From NCBI GenBank assembly GCA_029718625.1, contig CM056378.1:61031027-61095026 (forward strand): 64,000 bases of DNA, written 5' to 3'. Below the pieces are notes generated by a model, which was not told where the DNA came from, searched no databases, and saw only the letters and a list, made by a program, of their open reading frames with translations. The position numbers and the translations under genes are program-made. Shown here in pieces: positions 1 to 12,460 of the stretch (positions within the stretch are counted from its first letter, which is position 1; each line of letters begins with the position of its first letter). The DNA comes from Synaphobranchus kaupii (lineage: Eukaryota > Chordata > Actinopteri > Anguilliformes > Synaphobranchidae).

Positions 1-2989
1 AGCCTCCCGCTCCCCTGGGGACAGCCACTGGTTGGAGTCGGTGGAGAAGTAGTCTGATTCATCATCCAGCACCTGTGTACGCCGCACACTGACATATACA
101 CACACAAACACGCACAAATCACACTCAAACCATGCACACAGGTTATCCCTGTACTGTGATTGGTGGTTTGTACCTGTACAAGCTGTATTTGTTGGGTTAT
201 AGCTAAGCTGTAATTGGTGGGTTGTACTTGTTCAGGCTGTGAGTGCTGGGTAATACTAGAGCTGTGTTTTGTGGGATGCATCTTTGTCGTGTTTTGTGGG
301 ATATACTTGCACAATGATTGGCATGTTGTACCCAAGCTGTTATTGGTGGGATGCATGTGCCTGTTCAGGCTGGGATTAGTGGGGGTACACCTTGGTGGTG
401 ACTATTGAACTGTACCTGTTCTTGTCAAACTCCAACAGCTTGTCTTTGTGTTGGAGTGCTTTCTCCAACCCCGTCTTCATCCGATCCTCTTCACGCGGCA
501 GGATGTCCTTCTCTGCAGCATCACTCAGCCGGACACGGTCTGTCACGCATGCACACATCAGTCTCTCACAAACACACAAAGACTGAAACAGAGTAACACA
601 TATACACACAAAGCTTACCACACATCAGTTTCTTGCGCAGTTTCTGGCTTTTGTTGGAGTCTCTCTGCAGGATCTGCTGTTCCTCTCTGGTGCACACCTG
701 CAAAATTGTACATCTACAGCTGCTATACTTATATATACACTGCACCTCCATACTTGTGCACACCTACAGCTGAGTCTGTCCTTGTATACCTGTACATACA
801 CCACCTCCATACCTGTACTTTGCATATCAGGTTGCAAAGGGACGGGGAGGTTTCCAGGAAATTTTCCACAGGAATTTTCTCAGTAACTGGGAATTTATAT
901 TTTTGTTAATCCTGCACACTCAAAGCATTCCCTCTTTGGATCAGGTCCACGTTAAAAAAATAAATTTAAAAAAAGAGGGTGATTCCTAATCTTTAAACAA
1001 TCTTTCCTAATTGCTTGACCTGTCATAAAAATTTAAAAAAAGAGCAAATTTAACAAAAAAGTCAGTTTACCACCTTTCATGCTGTTGCCGTGTGATCCTG
1101 CAGATTCCACCAACATCAGCTGCCTCTGAGCAAAACTGGCCTCACACAATACCCATACAAAGGTGCTCAACAGGCTAACAAACAGCACAGTACAGAAATT
1201 TGGTGACAATCCAGGCAAACCTGAAACTGAGCCAAGTGCAAAGGAGTCCACTACACAGCTAGACATTGACCAGAGTTCCAGAAGTATTTAATTTTCTTTG
1301 GACAAATGATACAAATTCCAGCAATAACTATTATTAACGTGTGCACGACAGACAGGTGTGTAATAATAGTCTAATTTTGCATTTTGGATCGTAGATGACC
1401 TGGCTTCAGCCTCCAGTGCAGAATAGTGCATTGAACAACAAGACAATACAACAACATACTGATTGTATCAAGCTCATTTTAGGCCTATTCAACTTCATAA
1501 CATTTTGACAGTTAAAACAGTGTATTATAACAGGCAAGTGGGCTATGATGGCCAACCACCAACTTATTTATGCTATGTCCTTTCGTTTGCGGTAACACTT
1601 CTTGGCATGGAGGCGGGCAGCTGCTGATTTGAAATTGAATATCTGCAAAGTGTGGTGCAGTTTGAGATTCACTTTCGCCCCTTAACCTTCTTCTATTACA
1701 GCCGGCTTCTTGGTGCAAGTTTGATCCGATAGAAATCATTGCTTTGTGCCAAGAGAGCCCAACAGCCTGCTGAAGTGTGATTTGGGGCGATAATGTTAAG
1801 TGCTTTAGAGATAATTGAAATGGATATTTGAAAGGGCCATTATTTAAGCTCAAACTTATATTTATTTATTTAGCTGGCAAGCATTTTTGGAAAGTTTTCT
1901 ATTTCCCAGTTTCATTTTTACTGGCCAAAGCCTGGCACTTGCCTGGTAATACAAACTCTGACGGTGAGACACAGTAGGGAATTCAGATTTAATCAGAATC
2001 AGAGTCAAGACAGCAAAAAAGCTTATACCAGGGACTCTGAATAAGCTACAACTGCTAAGCCATTCAGCTTTATTGAATTATACTTAAATTCAATAATTTC
2101 AAATTTTATTTGTATTTTTCAATGGCAAAAAATTGAAAAGGCAATCAGTGTGCCAAAAAACTATTCACTCCCAAAAGTCTCTTAATTCCAATAATTTCCA
2201 CTAATTTCCTAGGGAACTTCCCCATTTTGAGCACTAAAGCATAGGTGTGTGCTTGTGTGTGTCTCACCAGGGACCCGCAAAAGAGGCAGGGACCGGATCC
2301 TTCTTGCTCGCACACAATGCGGCCACAGGACATGCAATTGTTAATGAGGCAGTGCTTCTGAGCCAGGCATTCGCAAGAATGTCGCCCTGGCAACAGAATG
2401 GTCAGCTTTTCCTGTCCATCTTTAGCGTAGAGATTCACTAACTTATTCTTTTTCTTCACAGAAGAGGGTCCGCAGCTTTCCTGTACCTGAAATAAACGAT
2501 GAGTTATTTACATGAACACAAGAAAGCTTTTTTACCAGTAAACATATCAAACTGTTACACAGCTCGGAGTCCAACCTTCAACAGGTCGATGGGTGTTTTC
2601 ACCACCTCTGGTGTGGGCTCCAGGTCACTCATGGTTGGTAGTTCCTGTCTGTTCCTTCCTTTACGTTTGGACTTCCTTAGCGAGTCCTTAGCCACATCCA
2701 GCATCTCTAGAAAAGCATGGTGTATTTCCATATGCAACAACTCATTTCCATTTTTCTAGATGTCTAAATAAAAACCAAACAAATATATTCAAGCGTGGAG
2801 CTCAGAGCCATACCAGCAGGTGTCTCTCGCCAGAGGAATGGACCAGCCCCTTCTGGGACTGGGCAGCGGGCTCTCTGCCATCGTGCCAGCAGCTCATCAA
2901 TGAACTGCTTCTTCTTCCCCTCTGAACCTTGCACCAGGTCCCCAACATACTCTGCAATCTCCTCTCTATTTTCAATGGAGAGGATGTAC
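1..2989 (-). CDS. trip4: TRIP4 / ASC-1 (partial host gene, six exons)
   Basis: Transcriptional coactivator subunit of the nuclear ASC-1 complex. Exons read on the minus strand: 2814-2989, 2576-2706, 2268-2486, 619-697, 416-539 and 1-88 (runs off the window). All inner junctions have AG acceptors and GT donors and keep the frame. They encode, in order, a YILSIEN...EEIAEYVGDLVQG segment, a basic linker, the treble-clef zinc finger (RHSCECLAQKH...NNCMSCGRIVCEQEGSGPC), a REEQQILQRDSNKSQK helix, then KALQHKDKLLEFDK and DDESDYFSTDSNQWLS, all matching vertebrate TRIP4 in order. The C-terminal ASCH domain would lie left of the window. The first coding exon, expected upstream on the minus strand, was not found by eye. 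The large 698-2267 intron holds no gene I can see. No break was seen in these exons. Confidence 0.93.
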
Positions 2990-3547
2990 CTGCAAGCATC
3001 AATCCACAATAGGTCTCAGGCAAGAACATTCTATTATTTTTCTCTTAACTTTCTCTTATATTCGTTCTTGAGATGCTCGTACGTGGACTTGTACGTGGAC
3101 ACGTTGGATTCATCAAATGCTCTTAACCTCCAAAAATATTCTTACAAACCAGTGTAAATTCACCTGTTCTTAAATTAAATGTTCATATGAATCCACTATT
3201 AGCATAATGAACGCCCCCAAAATTCCATACAGGGGCAGAAAAAAAATGAAAAAAGACAAGTCTCAGCCATTTTTCTTTACAGTTCTACACTTACTGAAAA
3301 ATAAATGACCACTAGGGGCGCCATATAATGTACTTCAATGGAGCATAAAAAAAATAATGGTGGAGATGGAGAGATACCAGTCTCGGACTCTAAGGTCTCT
3401 GCCCCACGCTTGTGCGGCCATGTTACGTGCTGTTGTTTTTTTGTTGTTTTGAAGGAAAACGTCAGCGAAGCTGCGCCTCATTTTTAAAACGAAGCTGAGC
3501 ATTATATTTATGTGATTAAAATGATTGCGTACTTCTTGAAAAAGTAT
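2990..3547. other. No gene seen
   Basis: AT-rich sequence upstream of the first visible TRIP4 exon. Probably intron or 5' flank. Short open frames here lack recognisable domains. Confidence 0.5.
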
Positions 3548-5562
3548 GCTCTCTGGCTGTGCCCCAGTATTCTTCACTCCTCACCTCCTTTCCTCCACTC
3601 CTCATCTCCTTCACTGGTCTCCTACCCGGAAGTATTCAAAATGAATATGTAATGAATATGAAATGAGCAACATTAGATTAGGACACAAAGATCCGTTTCC
3701 GGGGCACGGAGGAGAGGAAGTGGTAGTGGAGGAAGGGAGGATGCATTTTTGGAGTACCCCCCCACTACCCCCCCAACGTTTTTTTATGCACATTTCATCT
3801 TGTTCATTGCTTGCCTCTGTTTGGGGAAACAACGGACAGAAAATAGAATTAGTAATACCTAGGCTATGTTTTATCATTGACTTTCCACTTGTATGCACAG
3901 TTTTGAACAGTAATACAATGACAATACAGGGGATTGTATTGTGTTGAAAGCTTCAATTAATTAAGCTTCAATCCATGGAGGTTGTTTTTGATTAGAGATG
4001 CATGTTACATGCCTGGCACATTTAGTGAGAGTATGTGTTTCGTTGCTTTATGTGCTAGCTTACATTTATAGATGTGAACATTTTTCAATTATGCAAGTAG
4101 CCTAATGCTCTACCGGTAGAAACGGTATGGACAAATCCATATCATGGCCTAGAGATCTACTGGTGTAACATTTCAACCATTATATCGCCCCCCCCCCAAT
4201 CTAATGATGCTGATTACAAATTCATTTTAATGTTTTGACGCAAACTGCAATGTCACGTACATTGTATACTGTACATGCAACTATATGTACTTGAAACAAC
4301 TGTCTGTTTTGCATACTTCAGGGTAGGAGACGAGTGGAGGACAGGAGAGAACGAGCAGCTGTAAAGAAAATTGGGACAGCTAATCAGCTTCTCTGTCATC
4401 AAAATCGCCATTGATTGAAGTTTCCCTATCACTACTTTGACTGATCCCAAGCCCACAATGAGTCCCAGTGCCAATCACAGATCTTACACATGGTCAGCCC
4501 ATTTAAAGCTGAAAAATATCTTGTATGTTTCGAGTACAATTAGTTGCATGTACAGTATGCATGCATGTAGGCAACAATACATTGCTGTTCACGTTGAGAA
4601 CATGTGGGATATCCCAACATTGTCAAAAACAAGCCCACCTAATGTTGGGCTATCCAGCATCATTTGGCGGGCAAGGGAGAAGCTTGCTGCTGGAATCGAG
4701 TATAAAGGAGTACCCTAATCGGCACCCTAATCAACGTGCATAAGCAAATCAAAAGATCCAAAAACCAGCACGGCTCATTTGGAACCACTCGTTGGCGTTT
4801 GACATCATTCGCAAGTGCTTTGCCGACTTTCGTCTTATGTTTTCAGTGGGCAAAAAAGGCCTTCCGCTTGCAAAACAAATCCACCCATTGAAAGATGGCA
4901 ACAGTGATGATGCATAGCTATGCCTTATGTGAATTTTCCCAAGATAATGCATTTAGCCTAAATTATGTGTGCTTATTAACACACATAGGACATAGCATGG
5001 AAATGTTTCTGAATTAGTGAGATGAGATGAACTGGCAATATAATGTAGGCTGTCGCAATATAGCTACAGTAGCTATACGAGATTTAGTGCTCTGTATGTT
5101 CAGACACATCGGGCACATCTGGAATTACAGTAAATTGTTATGTTTGTGTATACTACGAGATGTTTACTTTGATCTAATGTTGCTGCTTACATATTATTTA
5201 GTGTCTTGACACAAACCGCAATGTCAAGGACATGTTTATACTGTGCATGTAACTAGTTGTACTTGGATCTTTGCAGCTTTAAATAGGCCGACCATATGGA
5301 AGATCTGTGTTTAGCGGTGGGACTATTTGTGGGCTCGTGTCAGTCAAAGTTATGATAGGGCAACTTCAAAAGTCGACGGTGAAGCAGATTAGCTGTCCCA
5401 ATTTTCTTCACGGCTCCTCGTTCTATTTTTTCCTATACTCGTCTCTTCCCCTCCTTTCATCTAGTGTACAAACGTCGGGGTAGGATACGAGTGGTAGTGG
5501 GGGAGTAGAGGAAAGGAGGAGAGGTGTGAAGAATATTGGGACCCTCTAGTTCCGACACAGCC
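3548..5562. repeat. Degenerate nested foldback element
   Basis: The outer arms are inverted copies. Around 3550-3640 reads CCCCAGTATTCTTCAC plus CT-rich sequence with a CCTACCCG core; around 5470-5560 reads the reverse complement, ending GTGAAGAATATTGGGACC. A second inner inverted pair (about 4320-4515 against 5268-5450) shares AGCTGTCCCAATTTTCTT and an AGATCTGTG block. A third pair (about 4227-4300 and 5195-5275) is direct. No transposase is visible. It looks like a non-autonomous DNA transposon, probably composite; superfamily unknown. Confidence 0.55.
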
Positions 5563-5758
5563 CGGGGGTACCTTTGGGATCTCACGTCGGTGCAGAACCG
5601 CGTCATTTTGCCTCACTCTTTTGCCTCCGCCAGTGTAAAATAGGCTACCGTAATGTGAACTTAACTAGCTGGCTAGCACATTAGATAACAGCAAAATAAA
5701 TAGCAATTTTGTGAAGACGGAATTTGCATGAACCGTGCTAGCTACCTGACTAGAACAT

Positions 5759-6082
5759 TTAATTAGCCAGCTCTTTCAAACAGTCATGTAGGTTTTTCCT
5801 TATCCAAAAGATAAGCATGTTGATATTGCAATAATGACAAAGACAGGAATTCCCATCAACTGTTTTGAACTCTACGCAGATCCTTTCAAGATCCCTCACA
5901 TTCTTTTGTTTGCGCTTATCAACTGCCCTCTTCAGTTCAGTCCACAGGTTTTCGATTGGATTGAGGTCCAGCGACTGATAGGGCCATCGCAGAACATTGA
6001 TTTTGTTGTCACAACCATTTCTGTGTAGATTTTGAGGTATGCTTTGGGTCATTGTCTTGCTGGAAAGTAAACCTACGGCCAA
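5759..6082 (-). pseudogene. Tc1-like transposase, C-terminal scrap
   Basis: The minus-strand translation contains the signature around the last catalytic acidic residue of Tc1 transposases ([22 protein letters not shown]), followed by a degraded tail. The first two catalytic Asp residues and the DNA-binding domain are absent. The plus strand just right (6083-6250) carries Tc1-derived noncoding sequence (GGCAGAGGCAACCAGATTG) that also resembles 17440-17462, so this was once a longer element. Dead fragment. Confidence 0.8.
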
Positions 6083-6655
6083 GTCTCAGCATTCTGGCAG
6101 AGGCAACCAGATTGTCCGCCAAAATGGCCTGGTACTTGGTGGAATCAATTATGCCATTGATCTTAACAGTTTGAACTGTTCCATATCTTTTGAATTTTGG
6201 AATAATTGCCCTGACAATGCTCAGTGGTATTTACAATCGTTTGTGTTGCATGCGTGTTACCTCATTTTTATGCTCTAATGAAACAGGAAGTGACACTTCC
6301 ACGTTCCAATGCTGCTGTAACAAGCACTTACTTGAGCTCGATAATAACATAAACTAGCTTAACGTTAATGGAATTTAAAATTAACAAAATTACGAAAGCG
6401 TTTGCTCGATAGGTCTGCTCTCAAGTGCTGCTGCTAGGCTGTATCCATACCATGTAGAAAAAAATAAGTCAGTTCAAACTACTTATCAATTGTAGCCTAC
6501 AATTTCCACTATTTAGAGTCATATGTTGACCTGCCAGAGTCTACGATGCGTAAAACAACTAGCTAGCCTCTCTGGTATTTTGTCCACAGTTGGCTATGAT
6601 AGCCTGGATAATACAGACAGATAATAGTTTACAGTTAGCTATGTAGGCTATGATT
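6083..6655. other. Tc1 remnant then featureless DNA
   Basis: The first ~170 bases continue the Tc1 relic. The remainder is AT-rich with no gene seen. Confidence 0.5.
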
Positions 6656-6849
6656 TCCTGCTCCGGTACGACTGACTATTTACATTTTCCCGGCCGGATC
6701 CTCCCTCTTCATCTATGGTTCAACGAAAGTCCGCTGTCTCCCATGAGAGCTCCCCCTACAGATATCAAATTCCTGTTCATATTTCGGTTAGACAGACTGT
6801 CTCAGCTCACCATCTGCATAGTAGGTCTCGCTATTTACAGCCATTAACA

Positions 6850-7500
6850 GCAGCCCCTCAACCTGTAAATCTCTTTTCTCCTATACATCTAGCACTCATA
6901 AATGTGAGATCTTTAGCAAATAAAACTTTTATCTTAAATGATTTTATTACAACACATAATCTGGATTTTTTATTTCTAACAGAGACCTGGCTTAGGTCTG
7001 GGGACATCAGCTCATTTGCTGAGCTCTGTCCGCCAGATTATTTGTTTTTTAATTCTCCCAGACTCTCTGGTCGTGGAGGCGGCCTCGCGGTAGCTTTTAA
7101 AAATCACTTAGGTTGTAGGATCATCTCTGTGGAGAAACCTCCCAGCTTTGAAGTAATGATGTTCAAGGTTAATTGTGATAACCCAGTCTGCTGTATTTTA
7201 ATTTATCGTCCCCCAAAGTCAAATAACAGCTTTTTATCAGATTTTTCTGACTTTATTTCCTCTGTTGTTCTTAGTTATGATAAAGTTCTATTGCTTGGAG
7301 ATTTTAATGTTCATGTGGATGACCTTACCAATAATCTTTCCTCTGAATTTGTTGGTGTCTGTGAGTCTTTTGGCCTTGTACAGCATGTGTCCCGTTCCAC
7401 ACATGAACGAGGCCATATACTTGACCTTGTTTTTACAAAAGATTTAGCTTTAAATTCTCTCTCCTTGATGGATTTTGTCTCTGACCACAAAATGGTTTTG
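6850..7500 (+). pseudogene. L2 LINE endonuclease domain
   Basis: Reads as an exonuclease-endonuclease-phosphatase fold: ALINVRSLANK, then FLFLTETWL, SGRGGGLAVAF, IYRPPKSN, LLLGDFNVHVDD and VSDHKMV. These are the metal-binding and catalytic motifs (Asn, Glu, Asp-x-Asn, SDH) of LINE endonucleases that nick target DNA. The frame is open up to the duplicated SDHKMVLSL segment near 7480-7526 and then shifts, so the domain is no longer joined to the reverse transcriptase. Confidence 0.88.
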
Positions 7501-7514
7501 TCTCTGACCACAAA

Positions 7515-9695
7515 ATGGTTTTGTTTGATATTACCCTTCAGGTACCTGCTCCTTCTCAAAAACGTACTGTTCATACTCGCATCTTTAATAAGAAATCTGT
7601 TGACAAATTTTCCTCCATCTTTTCCGCTCAGTGTAGCAGTTTAAGTCAGTTTCATGATGTTAATGATCTGGTGGATCAGTTTAATGCCTTATGTTCATCA
7701 GCCCTAGACTTTACTGCTCCTATTACACTAAGATCAAAGTGCCAGTCCAATTCTTCACCATGGCTTAATGACGACACTCGCCAGCTAAAAAGGGAATGTA
7801 GAAAAGCGGAAAGAAGGTGGAAAAAATCTAGCTTACAGGTCCATCGCATCTATTTGAAAGAATTATTGTATGCTTATAATTTATTAATAAAAAAGGAGAG
7901 ACTTAGTTTCTTTGCCAATCTTGTAGCGGCTAATAAGCATAACTCTCGAGTCCTGTTCAGGACTATTGATCAACTGGTAAACCCTGTTCCACCAACTATT
8001 TCTGCCTCTTCTGCCACAGATTGTGAGAAGTTTTTAGTATACTTTGTTGAGAAGGTAAAGGGTATTAAATCATCCATTATACCCCCTATCTCAAGTATGG
8101 TTTTTCCACAAGCCTCACCTATATGCTTAACTAATTTCACCCCTATCTCTCTGGAAAATCTGTATGACATTGTGTCTCATATGCAACCATCCTCCTGTGG
8201 CCTTGACATTTTACCCCCAAGATTTTTTAAGGAGATAATGGAAGTTATTATCCCTCATTTACTTTTAATTGTAAATTAATCTCTGTCCTCTGGTTTGTTC
8301 CCAGACTATTTCAAGCAAGCTTGTATCCAGCCGTTACTAAAGAAACCTGGTCTTGATATATCACTCCCTCAAAATTACAGACCAATATCAAAATTACCCC
8401 TTATCGCAAAAATTATTGAAAAAGCTGTTGCTATACAAATACTGGAAACATTAGAGACAAATAGCATTCTTGATCCATTTCAATCTGGTTTTCGCAAGCT
8501 GCATAGTACCGAAACTGCCCTCCTTAAGGTTACCAACGACTTGCTTATGAATGCTGATGCGGGCCACCATTCCATTTTGGTATTGTTAGATTTATCTGCA
8601 GCCTTCGATACAGTGGATCACACAATCTTGCTGGATAGGCTGAAGCACTGGGTTGGTATTGATGGAACTGCCCTTAAGTGGTTCTCTTCTTATTTTACAA
8701 ATAGATCTTTTAAAGTAACAATTGATGATTTTACCTCATCATCAGCCCAGATGTCATGTGGGGTCCCGCAGGGTTCCGTTCTTGGGCCCGTTTTGTTCAA
8801 CTTATATATGCTCCCCCTCGGTTATATTATTCGTCAGTTTAAGATTGTGGCCTACCATTTTTATGCAGATGACTCCCAGCTTTATGTTTCTTTTAAATCC
8901 AATGATGTCAATAATCTGTGTATTTTAAACCGCTGTCTTATTGCCATTAAAGACTGGATGTCATCTAACTTCCTACAATTAAACACGGATAAGACAGAAA
9001 TTTTGGTCATTGGACCCGATCAAGTTGCAAAAGCAATTGGTCCGCACCTTGGGCAGTTAGGTAGCAAAATTACCTCATCGGCTAGGAATCTGGGCATTGT
9101 TTTTGATCACAATTTAAAATTTGATAAGCACATCAACAAATTAATTCAGTCATGCTTCTTCCAGCTCAGAAATATAGCCAAAGTTAAACCAGCACTCCCA
9201 AGGAAAATTGTAGAACAACTTGTCCATGCTTTTATTTCTTCTCGCCTTGACTATGGAAACTCTGTTTTCTCCTGCTCAAATGAGTCTTCAATAGCCCGTC
9301 TTCAGTTAGTGCAAAATGCGGCAGCTAGGCTCTTAACAAACACCAGAAGAAGGGAGCATATTACCCCCATCCTGGCCCACTTACACTGGCTCCCCATACG
9401 CTTTAGAATTCAATACAAAATCCTTCTGATCACATTTAAAGCCCTCCATGGAATGGCTCCCGACTATATTTCACAACTCATAACTCCATATACTGCTCCG
9501 AGATTACTTAGGTCAGCCAACAAATTATTACTCAACATTCCCCGATCCAGGCTCAAAACAAGGGGGGGCCGTGCTTTTACTGTTTTAGCTCCAACATTAT
9601 GGAACCATCTCCCCCTCACTGTTAGGTCAGCTGACTCGGTAGCTTCTTTTAAAAAATGTCTGAAGACCCACCTTTTTATACAAGCGTTTTTATAA
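7515..9695 (+). pseudogene. L2 LINE reverse transcriptase
   Basis: Continues the same ancestral protein. Motifs in order: NYRPISKLPLIAKIIEKAV, DPFQSGFRKLHSTETALL, LLDLSAAFDTVDH (motif A), GVPQGSVLGPVLFNLYM (motif B), FYADDSQLYV (motif C, catalytic YADD intact), HLHWLPIRFRIQYKI and the C-terminal PTLWNHLPLTVRS region. An in-frame TAA at 8277-8279 interrupts it between the endonuclease linker and the fingers. From 8280 to the natural stop at 9695 the frame is open, so decay is modest. Confidence 0.93.
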
Positions 9696-9872
9696 AATTG
9701 TTGTTTTAACTTTTATTCTCCTGTAATCTTTTTACATGGTTTCTTTGCTTGTAATTTTATCGTTTTGCTTGTAATTTTATCTGTTGTTTGCTTATGCTCT
9801 ATTTGTATTGTAAAGCGTTTTGTGCATTCTTGCTGTGAAAGACGCTATATAAATAAACTTTACTTACTTACA

Positions 9873-10640
9873 TGAAGGGTGATCACAAGTTAAAATTGAA
9901 TCAATGCGTACATTAACATTTAAATGTATGCTATGGAATCTGGTTTTTAATTGCAATAAAAAACAAATCGCTGGTTAAATTTAATCTACAGGCCAGGCCT
10001 AAATTAATTCCACTACCATTGAGGCAATTTTCTATATGGGCCATTCTACAGAAGTCATGCAAATTGCTGTCCCTCTCTGATAAATTGGCCAATAAAATCT
10101 TTCAATGCTATATAATTCATTACATCATGTTATGTTTTAATATAATCCAAGATTGCAGTAATAATAGGTAAATCTATCCTAAATCCACACATACTTTTGG
10201 GAGTATATATTCCTATTGGGAGATGGCTGTCCCCACTATCAACCCTTAAACTTGGGCATTAAAAAATAATACCCAAAAGATTTTTGCCAATTAAGAAAAT
10301 GAGATGTTAGCATGAAACATAGCGAGCCAGTACGGTGCACAGGCAAAGAGTATGATGTGAATATGGGACCCAGTGCAGTGCGTAGGCCCGGCATTGTCAT
10401 TTGCGTTTCTGTGTTTCGGGCCTAACGTGACGTGGTGTAGGTTTCATAATTAATTATAATAGACACCTTAATTTTTTGACGTTACACAGATGCTTTCCTC
10501 TGGAGAGTGTCAGGCCTAACTTCCTGGTAAAAAGTTGTGAGTAAAATTTAAATATCAATGAAGTCCCCCTCCCGCTGGTGAAACAATATTGATTGGGCGA
10601 TATTTAAAAAAAAATATTATTATTATTTTTTTCTTCAGTT
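9873..10640. other. No gene seen
   Basis: AT-rich. Contains a ~34 bp sequence (10033-10066, GGGCCATTCTACAGAAGTC core) that recurs at 26932-26966, so part of it is an old interspersed repeat. Confidence 0.5.
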
Positions 10641-10869
10641 TTTTAATAATTTGGCATCCAACGGGGCTGTCTATATCCAATTCCCACTCAAATTTGGAAC
10701 GTCCAATTGTCTCCCCAAACCGCGTTCATGAAACAACCCCACTGCACTGGAAACACAGGTATCTTTACCTCAGTGCTAACCCATGGCTTTCCTTCGAAAC
10801 ACATGACTCAACCACCTGTTTCTCCCTACGCACCATCGCCAAACTCACACAGAGCGGAATCAAAGCAAG

Positions 10870-11050
10870 ACTGTCCTATGCAGCTGCATGCAGGCCATGG
10901 GCTTGCTCAGCAAGGTTGCCTGATCAACGCGGGCCGACTGATCCCACCCATACCCTGGGCAACGCAATTGCCAATTATGGGTCATAGTTGGCACTGGCAC
11001 TATCCGGGTTCGAACCCAGACCGTGGGGCTCATCCATGCACCACAATGAG
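10870..11050 (-). repeat. Possible tRNA-derived SINE remnant
   Basis: The minus strand has a B-box-like GGTTCGAACCC with a plausible A-box-like stretch (TGGTGCATGGATGAGCC) upstream, spaced roughly as in tRNA promoters, followed by GC-rich tail sequence unlike its AT-rich surroundings. No poly(A) or 3' LINE tail is clear. A chance B box in another repeat is the alternative. Confidence 0.35.
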
Positions 11051-11161
11051 AGATTATACATTTCAGCCACTTGAACTGTATATTTAAACATACACACAGT
11101 TCTCTTTCATCATCTCGTGTTCGAGATCCACCTTGAGACAGTAATTTCAACTCTATTCCGA

Positions 11162-11715
11162 TTATAGGCTCGAATGGCCATTGGGACAGAGCCTCCAGCA
11201 CCAGTGGTAAATCCCATGAGGGAATGAGCTTTTTAACAACAGGCAGAGAACGGCGAGCCCCCTCATGAACCTGCGCACGAGGGGATGCTGCCCCACTGCA
11301 TTGTCATTGAAACCCATAAGACAAGCAGTGATAGCTGCCAGGTAGACCTTAATGGTAGAAAAGGATTTCCCTGCATCCGTCAGGTTTTGTAAAAAGCACA
11401 GCACATCAGAAACAGCACTGATATGGCACTGACTGACGGGAGGGCACACCACTTTTCAAATACCTGCCACTTATTGTCATAAAGTGATCTGGTAGAAGAC
11501 GCTCTCGTGCTCTGAATGGTTGCCACCACGCCAAGGGGGAGCCCTATAGTGTCGAGGTTGTGCCTTTCACGGGCCAAGCCCAAAGAGCTATTCGCTTTGG
11601 GCAGGGTGGTATATTTCCCCGTTCGCCTGAGACAGCAGGCCCGTACGTAACAGGAGCGCGAACGGCTCCCATTAGGAGAAGGATTATCTCCGCCAGCCAC
11701 TGCAATTTCGACCAC
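11162..11715 (-). pseudogene. DIRS tyrosine recombinase fragment
   Basis: Two overlapping frames carry the N-terminal, core-binding part of a DIRS recombinase: ASSTRSLYDNKWQVFEKWC, then VSDVLCFLQNLTDAGKSFST, IKVYLAAITACLMGF and GQHPLVRRFMRG. The frame changes near 11400. The catalytic domain with its Arg-His-Arg-Tyr residues is not present, so the piece is truncated. Confidence 0.82.
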
Positions 11716-11744
11716 CTGGGTGCTATTAGGATCAGTGTCAAACT

Positions 11745-12430
11745 CTACGCTCTCTCACTCCGTGGCCAAATCTCTGCCATAGCATTTCTACAGTATGGGG
11801 ATGCAGATGCCATTCCCCGTACAGTGGGTTTCCCCTTGACGGCAGATCTGCGCCCGTGTTCAGAATGCCTGGAACATGGGTCGCACGTAATGACAGAAAG
11901 TGATGGCTGCCCCATACCAGCAGTCTGTGGGCTAGATTGTGGAGATGGAGAGCGCATGCCCCCCTGGCGATTGACGTATGCTACAGCAGTCGTATTGTCG
12001 GAGCATACTAGCACATGCCATCGCCTTAAGCGGGGTAGGTAATATCTGAGAGATATCCATATAGTTAGGAGCGCCAGATAATTGATGTGAGCTGGGCGCA
12101 GCTGGATTGGCCACATCCCATTCACTACACGTCCTTCCTGAGTGGCCCCCCACCCAGAGAGAGATGCATCTGTCGTTACGACTTTCCTCATGAGAACGGC
12201 CCCGAGAGGGGTTCCCTATAAAAGTCTGTGTTCTCCCAATGACGTAGAGCTGCCGTGCACTCGTGCGTCACAGTGAGACGGCGATGGAGATCGCGCACGA
12301 GGCTGAGGTGTAGTGATGAAACCCAACTCATAAAGCCCCTCGTTCTCAATAACCCCAGTGGTAAAACCTGCGAGGCTGAGGCCATCAGCCCTGGCAGTCT
12401 GAGGCATGTGCGGTAGTTACCATATACCAT
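11745..12430 (-). pseudogene. DIRS reverse transcriptase tail and RNase H
   Basis: The RNase H domain is clear: VTTDASLSGWGATQEG (first Asp), AHINYLALLTIW, and VLVCSDNTTAVAYVNRQGG (second Asp), as in DIRS polyproteins. The 12188-12430 stretch is a damaged C-terminal reverse transcriptase piece in another frame. The catalytic YVDD region is missing, which points to an internal deletion. Confidence 0.83.
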
Positions 12431-12460
12431 AAATCCACCTTTTATAGGCTGTTGGAGGGC

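Larger units (their letters stand above)
6656..9872 (+). mobile_element. L2-clade LINE, near full length, inactive
   Basis: Non-LTR retrotransposon with an apurinic endonuclease region, a reverse transcriptase and a 3' end typical of fish L2 (GTAAAGCG... then GCTATATAAATAAA, with a CTTACTTA tail). The 5' boundary is approximate: I place it where the C-rich leader starts. Coding potential is broken by a 23 bp tandem duplication that shifts frame at about 7500 and by an in-frame TAA at 8277-8279. Confidence 0.9.

Noticed and set aside
214..909. Plus-strand frames over the TRIP4 exons
   Set aside because: They are antisense to well-supported exons and include TG/CA-rich intron sequence.
10589..11087. 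Overlapping 126-132 codon frames
   Set aside because: No domain, two competing frames, and a tRNA-promoter-like repeat on the other strand explains the GC-rich stretch.
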